Notes: a model not told the origin generated them from the sequence alone. A DNA stretch of 7,931 nt from RECO01 sp050485385 (GCA_050485385.1 JBJHBG010000158.1:1-7931), one strand, 5' to 3'. Shown: positions 1 to 6,516, counted from the stretch's first letter. Made by a program: numbers and translations.

Positions 1-1104
1 CGCGCCGACCGCCACCAGGGCGACACGCAACCGGTCGAGATCGGCCAGCAACGCCGCCGCGTCCACATACGCCCCGTCGCTCCCCTCGCCGTCCGGCAGC
101 GACGCGACCATCAGGTTCACGGCCTGACGATAAGGCTCCTCGCGGTTGCGCGCCAGTGCCGCGGCCCCCGCCGCGCCGAGGGTCGCGGCCCTCGCCTCCA
201 GCCACGCGCGCAGATCCTCCGGCGCCGCCTGGAGACGGTCGGCGAGGCTGAGTTTCGCCGCGAGGTCGGCCAGGGCGTCACGGAGCAGGGCCAGCGCCTC
301 GCGACGGAACAGCGCCAGCGTCTCCGCCGTCACTTCGGCGGTCACGAACGGATGGCCGTCGCGGTCGCCGCCGACCCAGCAACCGAAGCCCAGCCGTGGC
401 CGCCGATCCGCATCGGCAAGCAGCCCGGCATCGAGGCCGGCGCGTCGCCACGCCCCGACCAGCCGGCCTTCGACCCAGGGCATGGCGGCCGGGAAGACCT
501 CGCGCAGATAGTGCAGCACGTTGCGGCGCTCGTCGGCGACCGAAGGCTTCTCCAGGTAGATCTCGCCCGTGCGCCAGAGCCGCTCCAGACAGGCCTGCAC
601 CGCCGCCTGGAGGGCCGCCCGCTCCGATGCGGTCCACATGCGGTTCTCGAGTTCGACGATCAGCCGGTAGAGACCACGGTGGTGGTGGAGGACGGTCTGC
701 CGCTTGGCCTCGGTCGGGTGCGCGGTCAACACCGGTTCGACGCGGACCTCGGCCAAGGCGTCGGCGATGGCTGCCGCGCTCCAGCCGGCGGCCAGGAGCC
801 GGGCGAGGTGCTGGTCCCAGGCCCCGGCGTCGTCGGCGAGCCGGCCCGCCGCCTCCGCCTCGCGGCGGGCTTGCGCCGTCGTGTTCTCTTCCGCCTGGTG
901 CAGCAGTTGGAAGGCGATCGAACAGGCCTGCACCGCGCGGCCGGAGCGGATCGGTGCGGCCTGCGCGGGGCCGCCGCCCCGCAGCTCCGGCCACGGCAAC
1001 GCCGCCGCGACCTCGGTCTCGCCCAACTCGACCAGCACGTCGTGGAACGCGCCCAGCAGCAGTGCGAGCGTCGTCTCCAGCTTGGCGTGGATATCGCGCA
1101 CCAC
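1..1104 (-). CDS. ppc: Phosphoenolpyruvate carboxylase, N-terminal part (cut by left window edge)
   Basis: The enzyme carboxylates phosphoenolpyruvate with bicarbonate to oxaloacetate in the cytoplasm, feeding the TCA cycle. The minus-strand frame stays open to the left edge and gives 368 residues of a family usually near 900, so the C-terminal part, with the catalytic Lys and Arg and the allosteric sites, is missing. The first family signature is clear: VLTAHPTEAKRQT, with TAHPTE at residues 127-132 and the catalytic histidine at 129. A second signature, FGCWVGGDRDGHP, lies at residues 240-252. The usual form is GSWMGGDRDGNP, so Cys replaces Ser and His replaces Asn here. The chosen start is GTG at 1104, because GAGGGAG lies 10 bases upstream and no in-frame ATG is near. 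It is transcribed divergently from the FAH-family gene. Family assignment is secure; whether the gene is intact beyond the window is unknown. Confidence 0.93.
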   Translation of the reverse strand, partial: MVRDIHAKLETTLALLLGAFHDVLVELGETEVAAALPWPELRGGGPAQAAPIRSGRAVQACSIAFQLLHQAEENTTAQARREAEAAGRLADDAGAWDQHLARLLAAGWSAAAIADALAEVRVEPVLTAHPTEAKRQTVLHHHRGLYRLIVELENRMWTASERAALQAAVQACLERLWRTGEIYLEKPSVADERRNVLHYLREVFPAAMPWVEGRLVGAWRRAGLDAGLLADADRRPRLGFGCWVGGDRDGHPFVTAEVTAETLALFRREALALLRDALADLAAKLSLADRLQAAPEDLRAWLEARAATLGAAGAAALARNREEPYRQAVNLMVASLPDGEGSDGAYVDAAALLADLDRLRVALVAVGA

Positions 1105-1114
1105 CGTCGCCTTG

Positions 1115-1121
1115 CTCCCTC
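1115..1121 (-). promoter_or_regulatory. Ribosome binding site of ppc
   Basis: GAGGGAG on the minus strand ends 10 bases before the GTG at 1104. It decides the start, since the frame stays open upstream but has no ATG there. A second GTG directly follows the first, at 1101, and is a less well spaced alternative. Confidence 0.55.
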
Positions 1122-1247
1122 GTCCGCAACGTCCAGGTTGCAGCCTAACCGGAGCGTGCCGCCGACTGAACCGGGATGGCCGTCGCACTTGCCCTTGGCG
1201 TCGTTGCAGCGTACGGGCGAAACGGACATTTCGGGCCGACGCAGCGC

Positions 1248-1253
1248 GGAGGA
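1248..1253 (+). promoter_or_regulatory. Ribosome binding site fixing a TTG start
   Basis: GGAGGA stands 6 bases before the TTG at 1260. The reading frame extends upstream to an ATG at 1176, but that extension has no family similarity that I recognise. The product from TTG begins MKLASLPGRGRDGRLVVVS, the usual opening of this FAH-like subfamily, so the TTG start is preferred. Confidence 0.75.
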
Positions 1254-1259
1254 TCGGCG

Positions 1260-2258
1260 TTGAAGCTGGCATCATTGCCGGGGCGAGGGCGGGACGGGCG
1301 GCTGGTGGTCGTGTCCGACGACCTGACACTATGCACACCCGCGGCCGCCGTCGCCGACACGTTGCAACAGGCGCTGGAGCGCTGGGACCGAGCGTCCGTG
1401 GTCCTGCAACGGCTGGCGGATCAACTGGCGAGCGAGGAAGCGGTGGAGGCGACCGCGTTCGCCATCGACCGTTGCCTCGCGCCGCTGCCGCGCGCGTATC
1501 AGTTCCTCGACGGCAGCGCCTACGTAAAGCACGAAAATCTGGTCCGCTCGCTGCGCGGCAGCGACCAGTTGCCGCCGGGCTTCCACGACGTGCCGTTGAT
1601 GTATCAGGGCGTTTCCGACAGCTTCCTCGCCCCCACCGCGCCCATCCGCGTGGCCGACCCGGCGATGGGGGCCGATTTCGAGAGCGAGCTCGCCGTCATC
1701 GTCGACGACGTGCCGCAGGGCATCGACCGCGACGATGCCCTCGAGCACATCAAGCTCGTCGTCCTGCTGAACGACGTCTCCCTCCGCAACGTGATGGTGG
1801 ACGAACTCGCCCGTGGCTTCGGGTTCGTCCTGTCGAAACCGCACTCGTCCCTCTCGCCACTGGCCGTGACGCCGGCGACGCTGGGCGAGGCGTGGCGTGA
1901 CGGCAAGCTGCACGGCCGCCTCGTCAGCCGGCTCAACGGTCAGATCGTCGGCCAGCCGGACCCGGCGGCGGACATGCGCTTCGACTTCGGCGACCTGATC
2001 GCCTACGCGGCGCGCACGCGGCCCCTGGCGGCCGGCACGCTGGTCGGCGGCGGCATCGTCGAGAACCAGAACCCCAATGCCGGCTATTCTTCGCTGGGCC
2101 GAAAGCGTAAGGCCGAGATCCACGCCAGCGGCGAGAGCGCCACGCGCTTCCTCCTGCCGGGCGACAAGGTCGAGATCGAGTTCTTCGACGACGCCGGCAA
2201 CAGCCCGTTCGGCAAGATCGCGCAGGTGGTGGAGATCGGAACCGCGAAGGCCGCTTGA
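1260..2258 (+). CDS. Fumarylacetoacetate hydrolase (FAH) family protein
   Basis: This is a 332-residue enzyme of the FAH superfamily, whose members hydrolyse C-C bonds, decarboxylate or hydrate dioxo and enol acids using Mg2+ or Mn2+. The N-terminal segment (about 1-80) matches the subfamily opening MKLASL...DGRLVVVS. The catalytic barrel follows from about residue 110. The metal ligands are visible as E141 and E143 in DFESELAVIVDD and as D172 in LLNDVSLRN. Also typical are GFGFVLSKP (187-194), MRFDFGDLIAYAARTR (239-254) and AGTLVGGG (258-265). The length is normal for this bacterial subfamily, which is shorter than eukaryotic fumarylacetoacetase (about 420). The start is TTG. It is a single gene convergent with the flavoprotein operon and divergent from ppc. 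True fumarylacetoacetase activity is possible, but no homogentisate-pathway genes are present, so the substrate is unassigned. Confidence 0.92.
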   Translation: MKLASLPGRGRDGRLVVVSDDLTLCTPAAAVADTLQQALERWDRASVVLQRLADQLASEEAVEATAFAIDRCLAPLPRAYQFLDGSAYVKHENLVRSLRGSDQLPPGFHDVPLMYQGVSDSFLAPTAPIRVADPAMGADFESELAVIVDDVPQGIDRDDALEHIKLVVLLNDVSLRNVMVDELARGFGFVLSKPHSSLSPLAVTPATLGEAWRDGKLHGRLVSRLNGQIVGQPDPAADMRFDFGDLIAYAARTRPLAAGTLVGGGIVENQNPNAGYSSLGRKRKAEIHASGESATRFLLPGDKVEIEFFDDAGNSPFGKIAQVVEIGTAKAA

Positions 2259-2320
2259 GTGGCAGCGTGCAGGGTCGTTCGGCTCCCGCCAAGCGGCGCT
2301 TCGGGGCGTCTCGGTCCCCT

Positions 2321-2896
2321 CTAGTCCTCGACGGGCTCGCCGAGGGTATGCATCAGCCGGTTGGCCCAGCCGAAGAGCGCGGACGAGAGCACGAGGTCGA
2401 GCATCTCTTCCGGCGTGAGCCCGGCGGCCTCCAGCGCCGCGACGTCCACCGTGCCGGCGGCGGGCGGGCAGGCGGAGAGCTTGGTCGCGAAGCCGAGGAT
2501 GGCCGCCTCGCGCGCCGGTAGCTCGGCCGCCGCGCCGTCGGCGAACACCCGCTGCATCGGCTCTTCCGTGCGGGTGAGCTGGTTGTAGCGGCTGGCGTGG
2601 ACGGCTGCACAGTAGATGCAACGGTTGACGATCGAGGCCCCGACGGCGCCGATCTCGCGCTCGGCGCGGGAGAGCCCGCCCCGGTCGTACATGATGGCGT
2701 TGAACAAAGGCGTGCGGGCGGCGAGCGATTCCGGATCGTGCGCCAGGACCAGCACGTAGTCGGACACCTTGGTGTTCGACGGCGTGACCTTCAGCGCCTC
2801 GAGCTGCTCGTCGGTTGCAGCGTCCAGACCGATGGGCCGGACATGGGGGCGCCAGACCGGCACCTCGACGGTGAAGTCCTCGATGCGGCGGCTCAT
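2321..2896 (-). CDS. Peroxidase-related AhpD/CMD-fold protein with CxxC centre
   Basis: This 191-residue cytoplasmic protein belongs to the alkylhydroperoxidase AhpD-like / carboxymuconolactone decarboxylase superfamily. The active site is intact: E81 in RAEREIG, then C93-I-Y-C96-A-A-V-H100. The E-to-Cys (12), CxxC and Cys-to-His (4) spacings equal those of Mycobacterium tuberculosis AhpD (E118, C130, C133, H137). The residue before the second Cys is Tyr rather than the His of that enzyme. Such proteins reduce peroxides through the Cys pair, often with a thiol partner. The N-terminus (about 1-60) and the C-terminus (LSSALFGWANRLMHTLGEP) fit the 'uncharacterised peroxidase-related enzyme' group of about 190 residues. 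Its ATG overlaps the stop of the upstream CMD gene as ATGA, with GGAG 7 bases upstream, so the two are probably translationally coupled. It is the last gene of a three-gene operon. The physiological substrate is unknown. Confidence 0.9.
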   Translation of the reverse strand: MSRRIEDFTVEVPVWRPHVRPIGLDAATDEQLEALKVTPSNTKVSDYVLVLAHDPESLAARTPLFNAIMYDRGGLSRAEREIGAVGASIVNRCIYCAAVHASRYNQLTRTEEPMQRVFADGAAAELPAREAAILGFATKLSACPPAAGTVDVAALEAAGLTPEEMLDLVLSSALFGWANRLMHTLGEPVED

Positions 2897-3384
2897 GCGC
2901 CAGCTCCGTGTTTGGCCAGAAGCCTGAGGCCGGCGACCAGCCGCGCCTCGTACGCGACGAAGGCGACGAGCTGCGACAGGCGCACGATGTCGGCCTCGGC
3001 GATGCCGGCAGCCGTCAGCTTGGCCACGTCGTCGGGTGTCGCGTCCTTCGGCCGGGTGGCGACGAGGTCGGCATGGCGCACGAGCGCTGCGAGCCGGGGC
3101 TCGCTCGGCCCGGAGGCCGGATCGGCGACGGTCGCGTCCGCCGCGCCCAGGCCGGCATAGGCCGCGGCGAGTGCGGCATCTCCATTCTGCCGGGCCATGC
3201 GCACGGCGAGGCCGAGCCGAAGCGCGTGCGACAGGCCGCCGGGCTCGGCCGGCACCAGTACCGAGCGGCGGCTCTTCGCCGTCATCGCCAGCACGTCCTT
3301 GCGCAGTTCGAGTGCCGCTCGGAGGTGCCCCGCCTCAGCGGCGCCTGCCACCTGCGCCGGCAACCCCGGATCGTCGACGTCCAC
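2893..3384 (-). CDS. CMD-domain protein without cysteines
   Basis: This is a 163-residue, Ala/Leu-rich, mostly helical protein resembling the short CMD-domain proteins encoded beside AhpD-like peroxidase-related genes (as I recall, the Avi_7170-type family). The best signature is the C-terminal stretch AAGIAEADIVRLSQLVAF (126-143) followed by VAYEARLVAGLRLL. The helix LSHALRLGLAVRMARQNGD (51-69) is the other family-like segment. The protein has no cysteine at all, so it cannot run CxxC peroxidase chemistry itself. It may be structural, a partner of the adjacent CxxC protein, or an enzyme of another kind. The start is GTG at 3384, chosen because AGGAGG stands 7 bases upstream; the frame is open farther upstream but there runs antisense inside the flavoprotein gene. 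It begins 11 bases after the flavoprotein stop and overlaps the next gene by 4 bases. Family assignment is moderately sure; function is unknown. Confidence 0.8.
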   Translation of the reverse strand: MDVDDPGLPAQVAGAAEAGHLRAALELRKDVLAMTAKSRRSVLVPAEPGGLSHALRLGLAVRMARQNGDAALAAAYAGLGAADATVADPASGPSEPRLAALVRHADLVATRPKDATPDDVAKLTAAGIAEADIVRLSQLVAFVAYEARLVAGLRLLAKHGAGA

Positions 3385-3391
3385 GTCTCGT

Positions 3392-3397
3392 CCTCCT
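3392..3397 (-). promoter_or_regulatory. Ribosome binding site of the CMD gene, overlapping the flavoprotein stop
   Basis: AGGAGG on the minus strand shares its first two bases with the TAG stop codon of the flavoprotein (3398-3396) and lies 7 bases before the GTG at 3384. A ribosome finishing the flavoprotein would stand on this site, which suggests coupled translation. It also supports the GTG start. Confidence 0.75.
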
Positions 3398-4847
3398 AGT
3401 CCGCGGGCGTCCACTCGTCGCCCAAGAGTTCCGGCTTGGCGTAGTCGACCAGCCCTTGCCAGTGCCGCTCGACGTCGGCCCGGTAGAGATCGGCGGCGAG
3501 GCTCTGGGTGAGCAGCCGCGCGCCGTCGCTGATCGCCGGGATGTCGCCGCTGACCTTGCCGAGGCTGATGGTGGCGCCGTAGTTGAAGCAGTGCACGTCC
3601 TGGAGCCACGGCAAGGTGCCCGGCTCGCGCGCCTGAAAGGCGAAGGTGCCGCTGAGATAGGGGAAGGTTCCCATATCCGCGTGCGCCTCGGCGGGCGGCG
3701 GGGTGTAGCGGTCGCGCCAGAGCGCGATGCGGTCGGCGACGTGGGCCAACTCCGGCCGCGCGTCCGGCTCGACGGTGAAGCCCGTGCCGAGGATGACGAA
3801 GTCGGTCTCGAAGCGGCGGCCGCGGGCCGTGTCGATCACGATGCCACCCTCGCCCCGCTGCATCGCCTCGATACCGCAGTCGAAATGGAAGAAGGCGTTG
3901 GCGTGCCGGCTGACCCGCAAGGTCGAGCCGCGCGGCGCCGGGGTCTGTGTGGCGAACGCATAGTGCATGAAGCGCCAGCGCCAAGCGTCGTCCAACGCCG
4001 GGAATCCGGCGGTGAAGCCAAAAGAGCCGATGCCCATCATCTTGTTGACGCGCGGCATCTCCTTGCGGCGGACCAAGAGGCGGCACTCGGCGGCCCCGGC
4101 TTCCAGCGCCTCGGCGGCGTTGTCGACGGCCGACGCGCCGACGCCGACGACGACCACCCGGCGGCCCCGAAGCGCGGCGAAGTCGAAGGCGTCGGACGAG
4201 TGCATCCACTCCCGCCCGCGCTCCAGACCCGCGACGAAATGGGGGATGGCGGGGCGGCCCAGCCCCTCGCGGCCGGTCGCCAGCACCAGCTTACGGGTGA
4301 GGACGAAGGGCTCGCCGGCACCTTCGAGATCGAGCCGCAAAAGCCCGTCCTGGGACGAGACGCGGACGACCTCGATGCCGTTCTCGACCGGCAGCTTCAA
4401 GACGCGGCGATACCACCGGAGATAGTCCATCCACATCGGACGGGGAATTTTGTCGAGCGCCTCCCACGCGGCCGTGCCGAAATTCGCCTCGAACCAAGCG
4501 CGGAAGCTCAACGAACCGAGACCGTAGGCGGGGCCGGTCAGGTGCTTGGGCGAGCGCAGCGTCTCCATCCGGGCGTAGGTCACCCACGGCCCTTCCAGAC
4601 CCTCGGGGCTGCGGTCGAAGATACGCAGGTTGGACATGCCGGCGTTGATCAGGGCGAAGCCGGCGACCAACCCGCACATGCCGCCGCCCACCACCACCAC
4701 GTCGAGAACACGGCCGACGGCCTCGTGCGTCGTCGGCGGTACCCAGTTCGGCGGCGGGTGGTTGAGGCAGGCGAGGTCGTGGGCGAGCCGCGCCTCCAAC
4801 GCGGCCAAGCCAGCACCCCCGCTACCGGGGTAGCCAAAATCATCCAT
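3396..4847 (-). CDS. FAD/NAD(P)-dependent monooxygenase-like flavoprotein
   Basis: This 483-residue cytoplasmic oxidoreductase has the two-dinucleotide-binding layout of flavin-containing and Baeyer-Villiger monooxygenases. The FAD-binding Rossmann motif is VVVVGGGMCG (50-59). LVLATGREG (188-195) closes the first part. A second Rossmann motif for NAD(P)H is VVVVGVGASA (231-240). LRVSRHANAFFHF (310-322) and VILGTGF (351-357) follow. About 49 residues precede the FAD motif, including the Pro-rich NHPPPNWVPP (29-38). The FxGxxxHxxxW fingerprint expected before the second Rossmann motif is degenerate (F204, G207, then H216 in WMHSSD). The long stretch EGPWVTYARMETLRSPKHLT (85-104) looks subfamily-specific. 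The start is ATG at 4847, with only a modest AGGA about 10 bases upstream. It is the first gene of the operon with the CMD and AhpD-like genes. The cofactor assignment is firm. The reaction (hydroxylation, Baeyer-Villiger oxidation, N- or S-oxidation, or simple oxidase) is not known. Confidence 0.88.
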   Translation of the reverse strand: MDDFGYPGSGGAGLAALEARLAHDLACLNHPPPNWVPPTTHEAVGRVLDVVVVGGGMCGLVAGFALINAGMSNLRIFDRSPEGLEGPWVTYARMETLRSPKHLTGPAYGLGSLSFRAWFEANFGTAAWEALDKIPRPMWMDYLRWYRRVLKLPVENGIEVVRVSSQDGLLRLDLEGAGEPFVLTRKLVLATGREGLGRPAIPHFVAGLERGREWMHSSDAFDFAALRGRRVVVVGVGASAVDNAAEALEAGAAECRLLVRRKEMPRVNKMMGIGSFGFTAGFPALDDAWRWRFMHYAFATQTPAPRGSTLRVSRHANAFFHFDCGIEAMQRGEGGIVIDTARGRRFETDFVILGTGFTVEPDARPELAHVADRIALWRDRYTPPPAEAHADMGTFPYLSGTFAFQAREPGTLPWLQDVHCFNYGATISLGKVSGDIPAISDGARLLTQSLAADLYRADVERHWQGLVDYAKPELLGDEWTPAD

Positions 4848-4967
4848 GGATCACGGTTCCTGAAGGGTGCCAGCCACGCGCGGCCCGCCCCTTTTGGGAT
4901 GCACGGTCTCTTGCTCGTTGCACTTTGGCCGCTAACCTCCGCCGGATCAATTCGGAGGGACCCACCC
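4848..4967. promoter_or_regulatory. Divergent control region between flavoprotein and TRAP operons
   Basis: This 120-base gap separates two divergent operons and should hold promoters for both, making it the natural place for a shared regulator to act. A plus-strand promoter candidate is listed separately. For the minus strand, the best I find is TTGATC (4950-4945) with CAAAGT (4927-4922) at 17-base spacing, which is weak. TGCAC occurs in direct repeat around 4900 and 4919. No strong dyad operator is visible and no regulator gene lies in the window. Confidence 0.45.
4911..4938 (+). promoter_or_regulatory. Candidate sigma70-type promoter of the TRAP operon
   Basis: TTGCTC (4911-4916) and TAACCT (4933-4938) are 16 bases apart and would start a transcript near 4945, giving a leader of about 23 bases before the dctP ATG. 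Each hexamer matches the consensus at four positions. In GC-rich DNA such a pair is suggestive only. Confidence 0.35.
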
Positions 4968-5960
4968 ATGCGCATCGTCGCCAAACTCGCTGCCGTGCTG
5001 CTGGCGGCACCGGCGCTGCTCGCGGCCGCGGACGCCGACGCCCAGACCCTGCGCCTCGCCACCGTCGTCACCGCCCCGCACCCCTGGATCGACGCCGCGG
5101 AGGCCTTCAAGGCCGAGGTCGAGGCCGAGACCGACGGCCGGATCACCGTCGAGATCTTCCCCTCGGCACAGCTCGGCAACGACCAGACGGTGATCGACGA
5201 GATGCGCATCGGCACGGTGGACATGATCATCGGCGGCGTCCAGAACGCGGCCCCGTTCGTCCCCGAGTTCGGCATCTTCGCCCTCAACTACCTGTTCAGC
5301 GGCATGGACGCCTTCGAGCGGGCGACCGACCCGGAGGGCGCGTTGTTCGCCTACTTCCAGGAGACCGTGCGCGCTCACGAGGTCGGCCTCGAGCTGCTGG
5401 CGTTGACCGGCGGCGGCACGCGCAACCTCAGCGCCCGCGGCGGCCCGGTCGCGTCGCCCGCCGACATGAACGGGCTCAAGATGCGCGTGCCCGGCTCGCA
5501 GATGGACGCGCGCATGTGGCAGGCGACCGACGCGCTGACTACGTCGCTGCCGTGGAGCGAGATCTACACGGGCGTGCAGACCGGCGTGGTCGAGGCGTTC
5601 GAGAGCACCATCAGCGGTTACTACGGCAGCAAGCTCTACGAGGTGGCGCCCTACCATGCGCTGACCGAACACCAGATCATGATGAGCCACATCTCGATCG
5701 GCACGCTGACCTTCGACCGCCTGGCTGCCGAGGACCAGGAGGTGATCGTCCGGGCGGCGCAGAACGCGGCGGTGCTCGGCACGGCGAAGGGCGTCGAGTA
5801 CGACGTCTCGCTCCTGGAGCGGCTGAAGACCGAGCACGGCGTGACCGTGACCGAGGTCGACAAGGCGGCCTTCATCGACGTCTCGGCCCCCCTGCACGAC
5901 GAGTTCGCCGCCGAACTCGGCATGACCGAGGCGCTCGCCATCGTGCGCGGCCTGCAGTGA
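4968..5960 (+). CDS. dctP: TRAP transporter substrate-binding protein (DctP family)
   Basis: This 330-residue periplasmic binding protein captures an organic acid and delivers it to the QM membrane pair. Residues 1-25 form a signal peptide: MRIVAK, a hydrophobic Leu/Ala run, then a signal-peptidase site after ADADA, before QTLRLA. The mature part carries family signatures: GRITVEIFPSAQLGND (57-72), GTRNLSARGGPV (150-161) and MNGLKMRVPGSQMD (167-180). R173 in KMRVP aligns with the arginine that binds the substrate carboxylate in TRAP binding proteins, and R152 with the second conserved arginine; this points to a carboxylate ligand. PWSEIYTGVQTGVVEAFE (195-212) is also typical. The start is ATG at 4968, with GGAGGG at 4954-4959; the long open frame upstream is antisense to the flavoprotein and is not part of the gene. 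It is first in the dctPQM operon. The symbol denotes the family; C4-dicarboxylate specificity is not shown. Confidence 0.95.
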   Translation: MRIVAKLAAVLLAAPALLAAADADAQTLRLATVVTAPHPWIDAAEAFKAEVEAETDGRITVEIFPSAQLGNDQTVIDEMRIGTVDMIIGGVQNAAPFVPEFGIFALNYLFSGMDAFERATDPEGALFAYFQETVRAHEVGLELLALTGGGTRNLSARGGPVASPADMNGLKMRVPGSQMDARMWQATDALTTSLPWSEIYTGVQTGVVEAFESTISGYYGSKLYEVAPYHALTEHQIMMSHISIGTLTFDRLAAEDQEVIVRAAQNAAVLGTAKGVEYDVSLLERLKTEHGVTVTEVDKAAFIDVSAPLHDEFAAELGMTEALAIVRGLQ

Positions 5961-5967
5961 CCCGGCC

Positions 5968-5993
5968 CCGCCGCGCGCACGACCGCGCGGCGG
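5968..5993 (+). promoter_or_regulatory. Perfect GC hairpin between dctP and dctQ
   Basis: CCGCCGCGCG (5968-5977) and CGCGCGGCGG (5984-5993) are exact inverse complements separated by the 6-base loop CACGAC. The stem has ten G-C pairs and no T-tract follows, so it is not a normal intrinsic terminator. It fills most of the 40-base gap between the genes. Its 3' arm contains GGCGG, the only purine-rich sequence at ribosome-binding distance from the dctQ ATG. Likely roles are protecting the dctP mRNA 3' end, or lowering dctQM translation so that binding protein exceeds membrane subunits. The structure is certain as sequence; its role is inferred. Confidence 0.7.
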
Positions 5994-6000
5994 CACGCCC

Positions 6001-6516
6001 ATGATCCTGGTCAAGCGCCTGAACGACCTCGTGGAGCGGCTGCTCCTGATCGTCGCGACGGTGCTGTTCGCGACGTTCATCGTCGTCATCTTCTATCAGG
6101 TGATGGCGCGGAACTACCTGCGCGTCTCGGCGGTGTGGACCGACGAGGTGGCGCTGATCTGCTTCGTCTGGTCGGTGTTCCTCGGCGCCGCCGTGGCGCT
6201 GCGCCGCCGCGTCCACTACGAGGTGATGCTGTTTCCGGCGGGCTTCGTGCGGGTCAACACGCTGCTCCGCCTCGGCGCCAGCCTCGCCGCCCTCCTCTTC
6301 GTCTACGTCATGATCCGCTACGGCTGGACCTACACCACCATGGGTCTGCGCCGCACCTCGACCGCCACCGGCCTGCCGCTCGCCTACGTGTTCGCCGCCA
6401 TCCCCGTCTCCGGCTTGGCCATGGCGCTGTTCTCGATCGAGACCGTGCGCGACGACATCCGGGCCTTGCGGCACGGCGGCGTACCGGAGCCCGCACCGGA
6501 CCTCGACCGCCCGTGA
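6001..6516 (+). CDS. dctQ: TRAP transporter small membrane subunit (DctQ family)
   Basis: This 171-residue inner-membrane protein pairs with the large DctM subunit in the secondary, ion-driven TRAP transporter. Four hydrophobic segments are visible at about residues 12-34, 48-66, 87-107 and 126-146, the usual number for DctQ. The family signature WTDEVALICFVWSVFLGAA (46-64) follows the segment IFYQVMARNYL, and RRRVHYEV (68-75) comes after helix 2. The C-terminal tail is short and Pro-rich. The start is ATG at 6001, 40 bases after dctP. No good free ribosome binding site precedes it; the only candidate, GGCGG, lies in the 3' arm of the intergenic hairpin. Its TGA overlaps the GTG start of dctM as GTGA. 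Confidence 0.93.
   Translation: MILVKRLNDLVERLLLIVATVLFATFIVVIFYQVMARNYLRVSAVWTDEVALICFVWSVFLGAAVALRRRVHYEVMLFPAGFVRVNTLLRLGASLAALLFVYVMIRYGWTYTTMGLRRTSTATGLPLAYVFAAIPVSGLAMALFSIETVRDDIRALRHGGVPEPAPDLDRP

Larger units (their letters stand above)
1105..1259. promoter_or_regulatory. Divergent intergenic region between ppc and the FAH-family gene
   Basis: These 155 bases separate two outward-facing genes, so promoters for both should lie here. I see both ribosome binding sites but no convincing -35/-10 pair on either strand. A short inverted repeat GCAAC-6-GTTGC occupies 1126-1141. GTTGCAGC occurs twice in direct orientation, at 1137-1144 and 1203-1210. These could be parts of a regulator site, but they are too short to claim as one. 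Confidence 0.4.

Noticed and set aside
352..1900. Several plus-strand frames across the ppc region and into the FAH-family gene.
   Set aside because: They are shadows of the PEP carboxylase frame, which carries two unmistakable signatures on the minus strand.
2259..2320. Possible bidirectional terminator in the 62-base convergent gap.
   Set aside because: Only a 4-pair AAGC/GCTT stem with mismatched flanks is visible, and there is no T-run on either strand. It is not strong enough to call.
1329..2621. Minus-strand open frame of about 430 codons opposite the FAH-family gene.
   Set aside because: Arg/Ala-rich low-complexity translation typical of the antisense frame of GC-rich genes. It also overlaps the clearly real AhpD-like gene in another frame.
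4936..4958. CCTCCG/CGGAGG pairing that could hide the dctP ribosome binding site.
   Set aside because: The 5' arm overlaps the candidate -10 box, so it would probably not be in the transcript. A 6-base match to a Shine-Dalgarno sequence is easily met by chance.
3036..4967. Long plus-strand open frame continuous with dctP, which would make a protein of more than 900 residues.
   Set aside because: Upstream of 4968 it runs antisense to the flavoprotein and CMD genes and has no recognisable domain. The dctP ATG has its own ribosome binding site and signal peptide.
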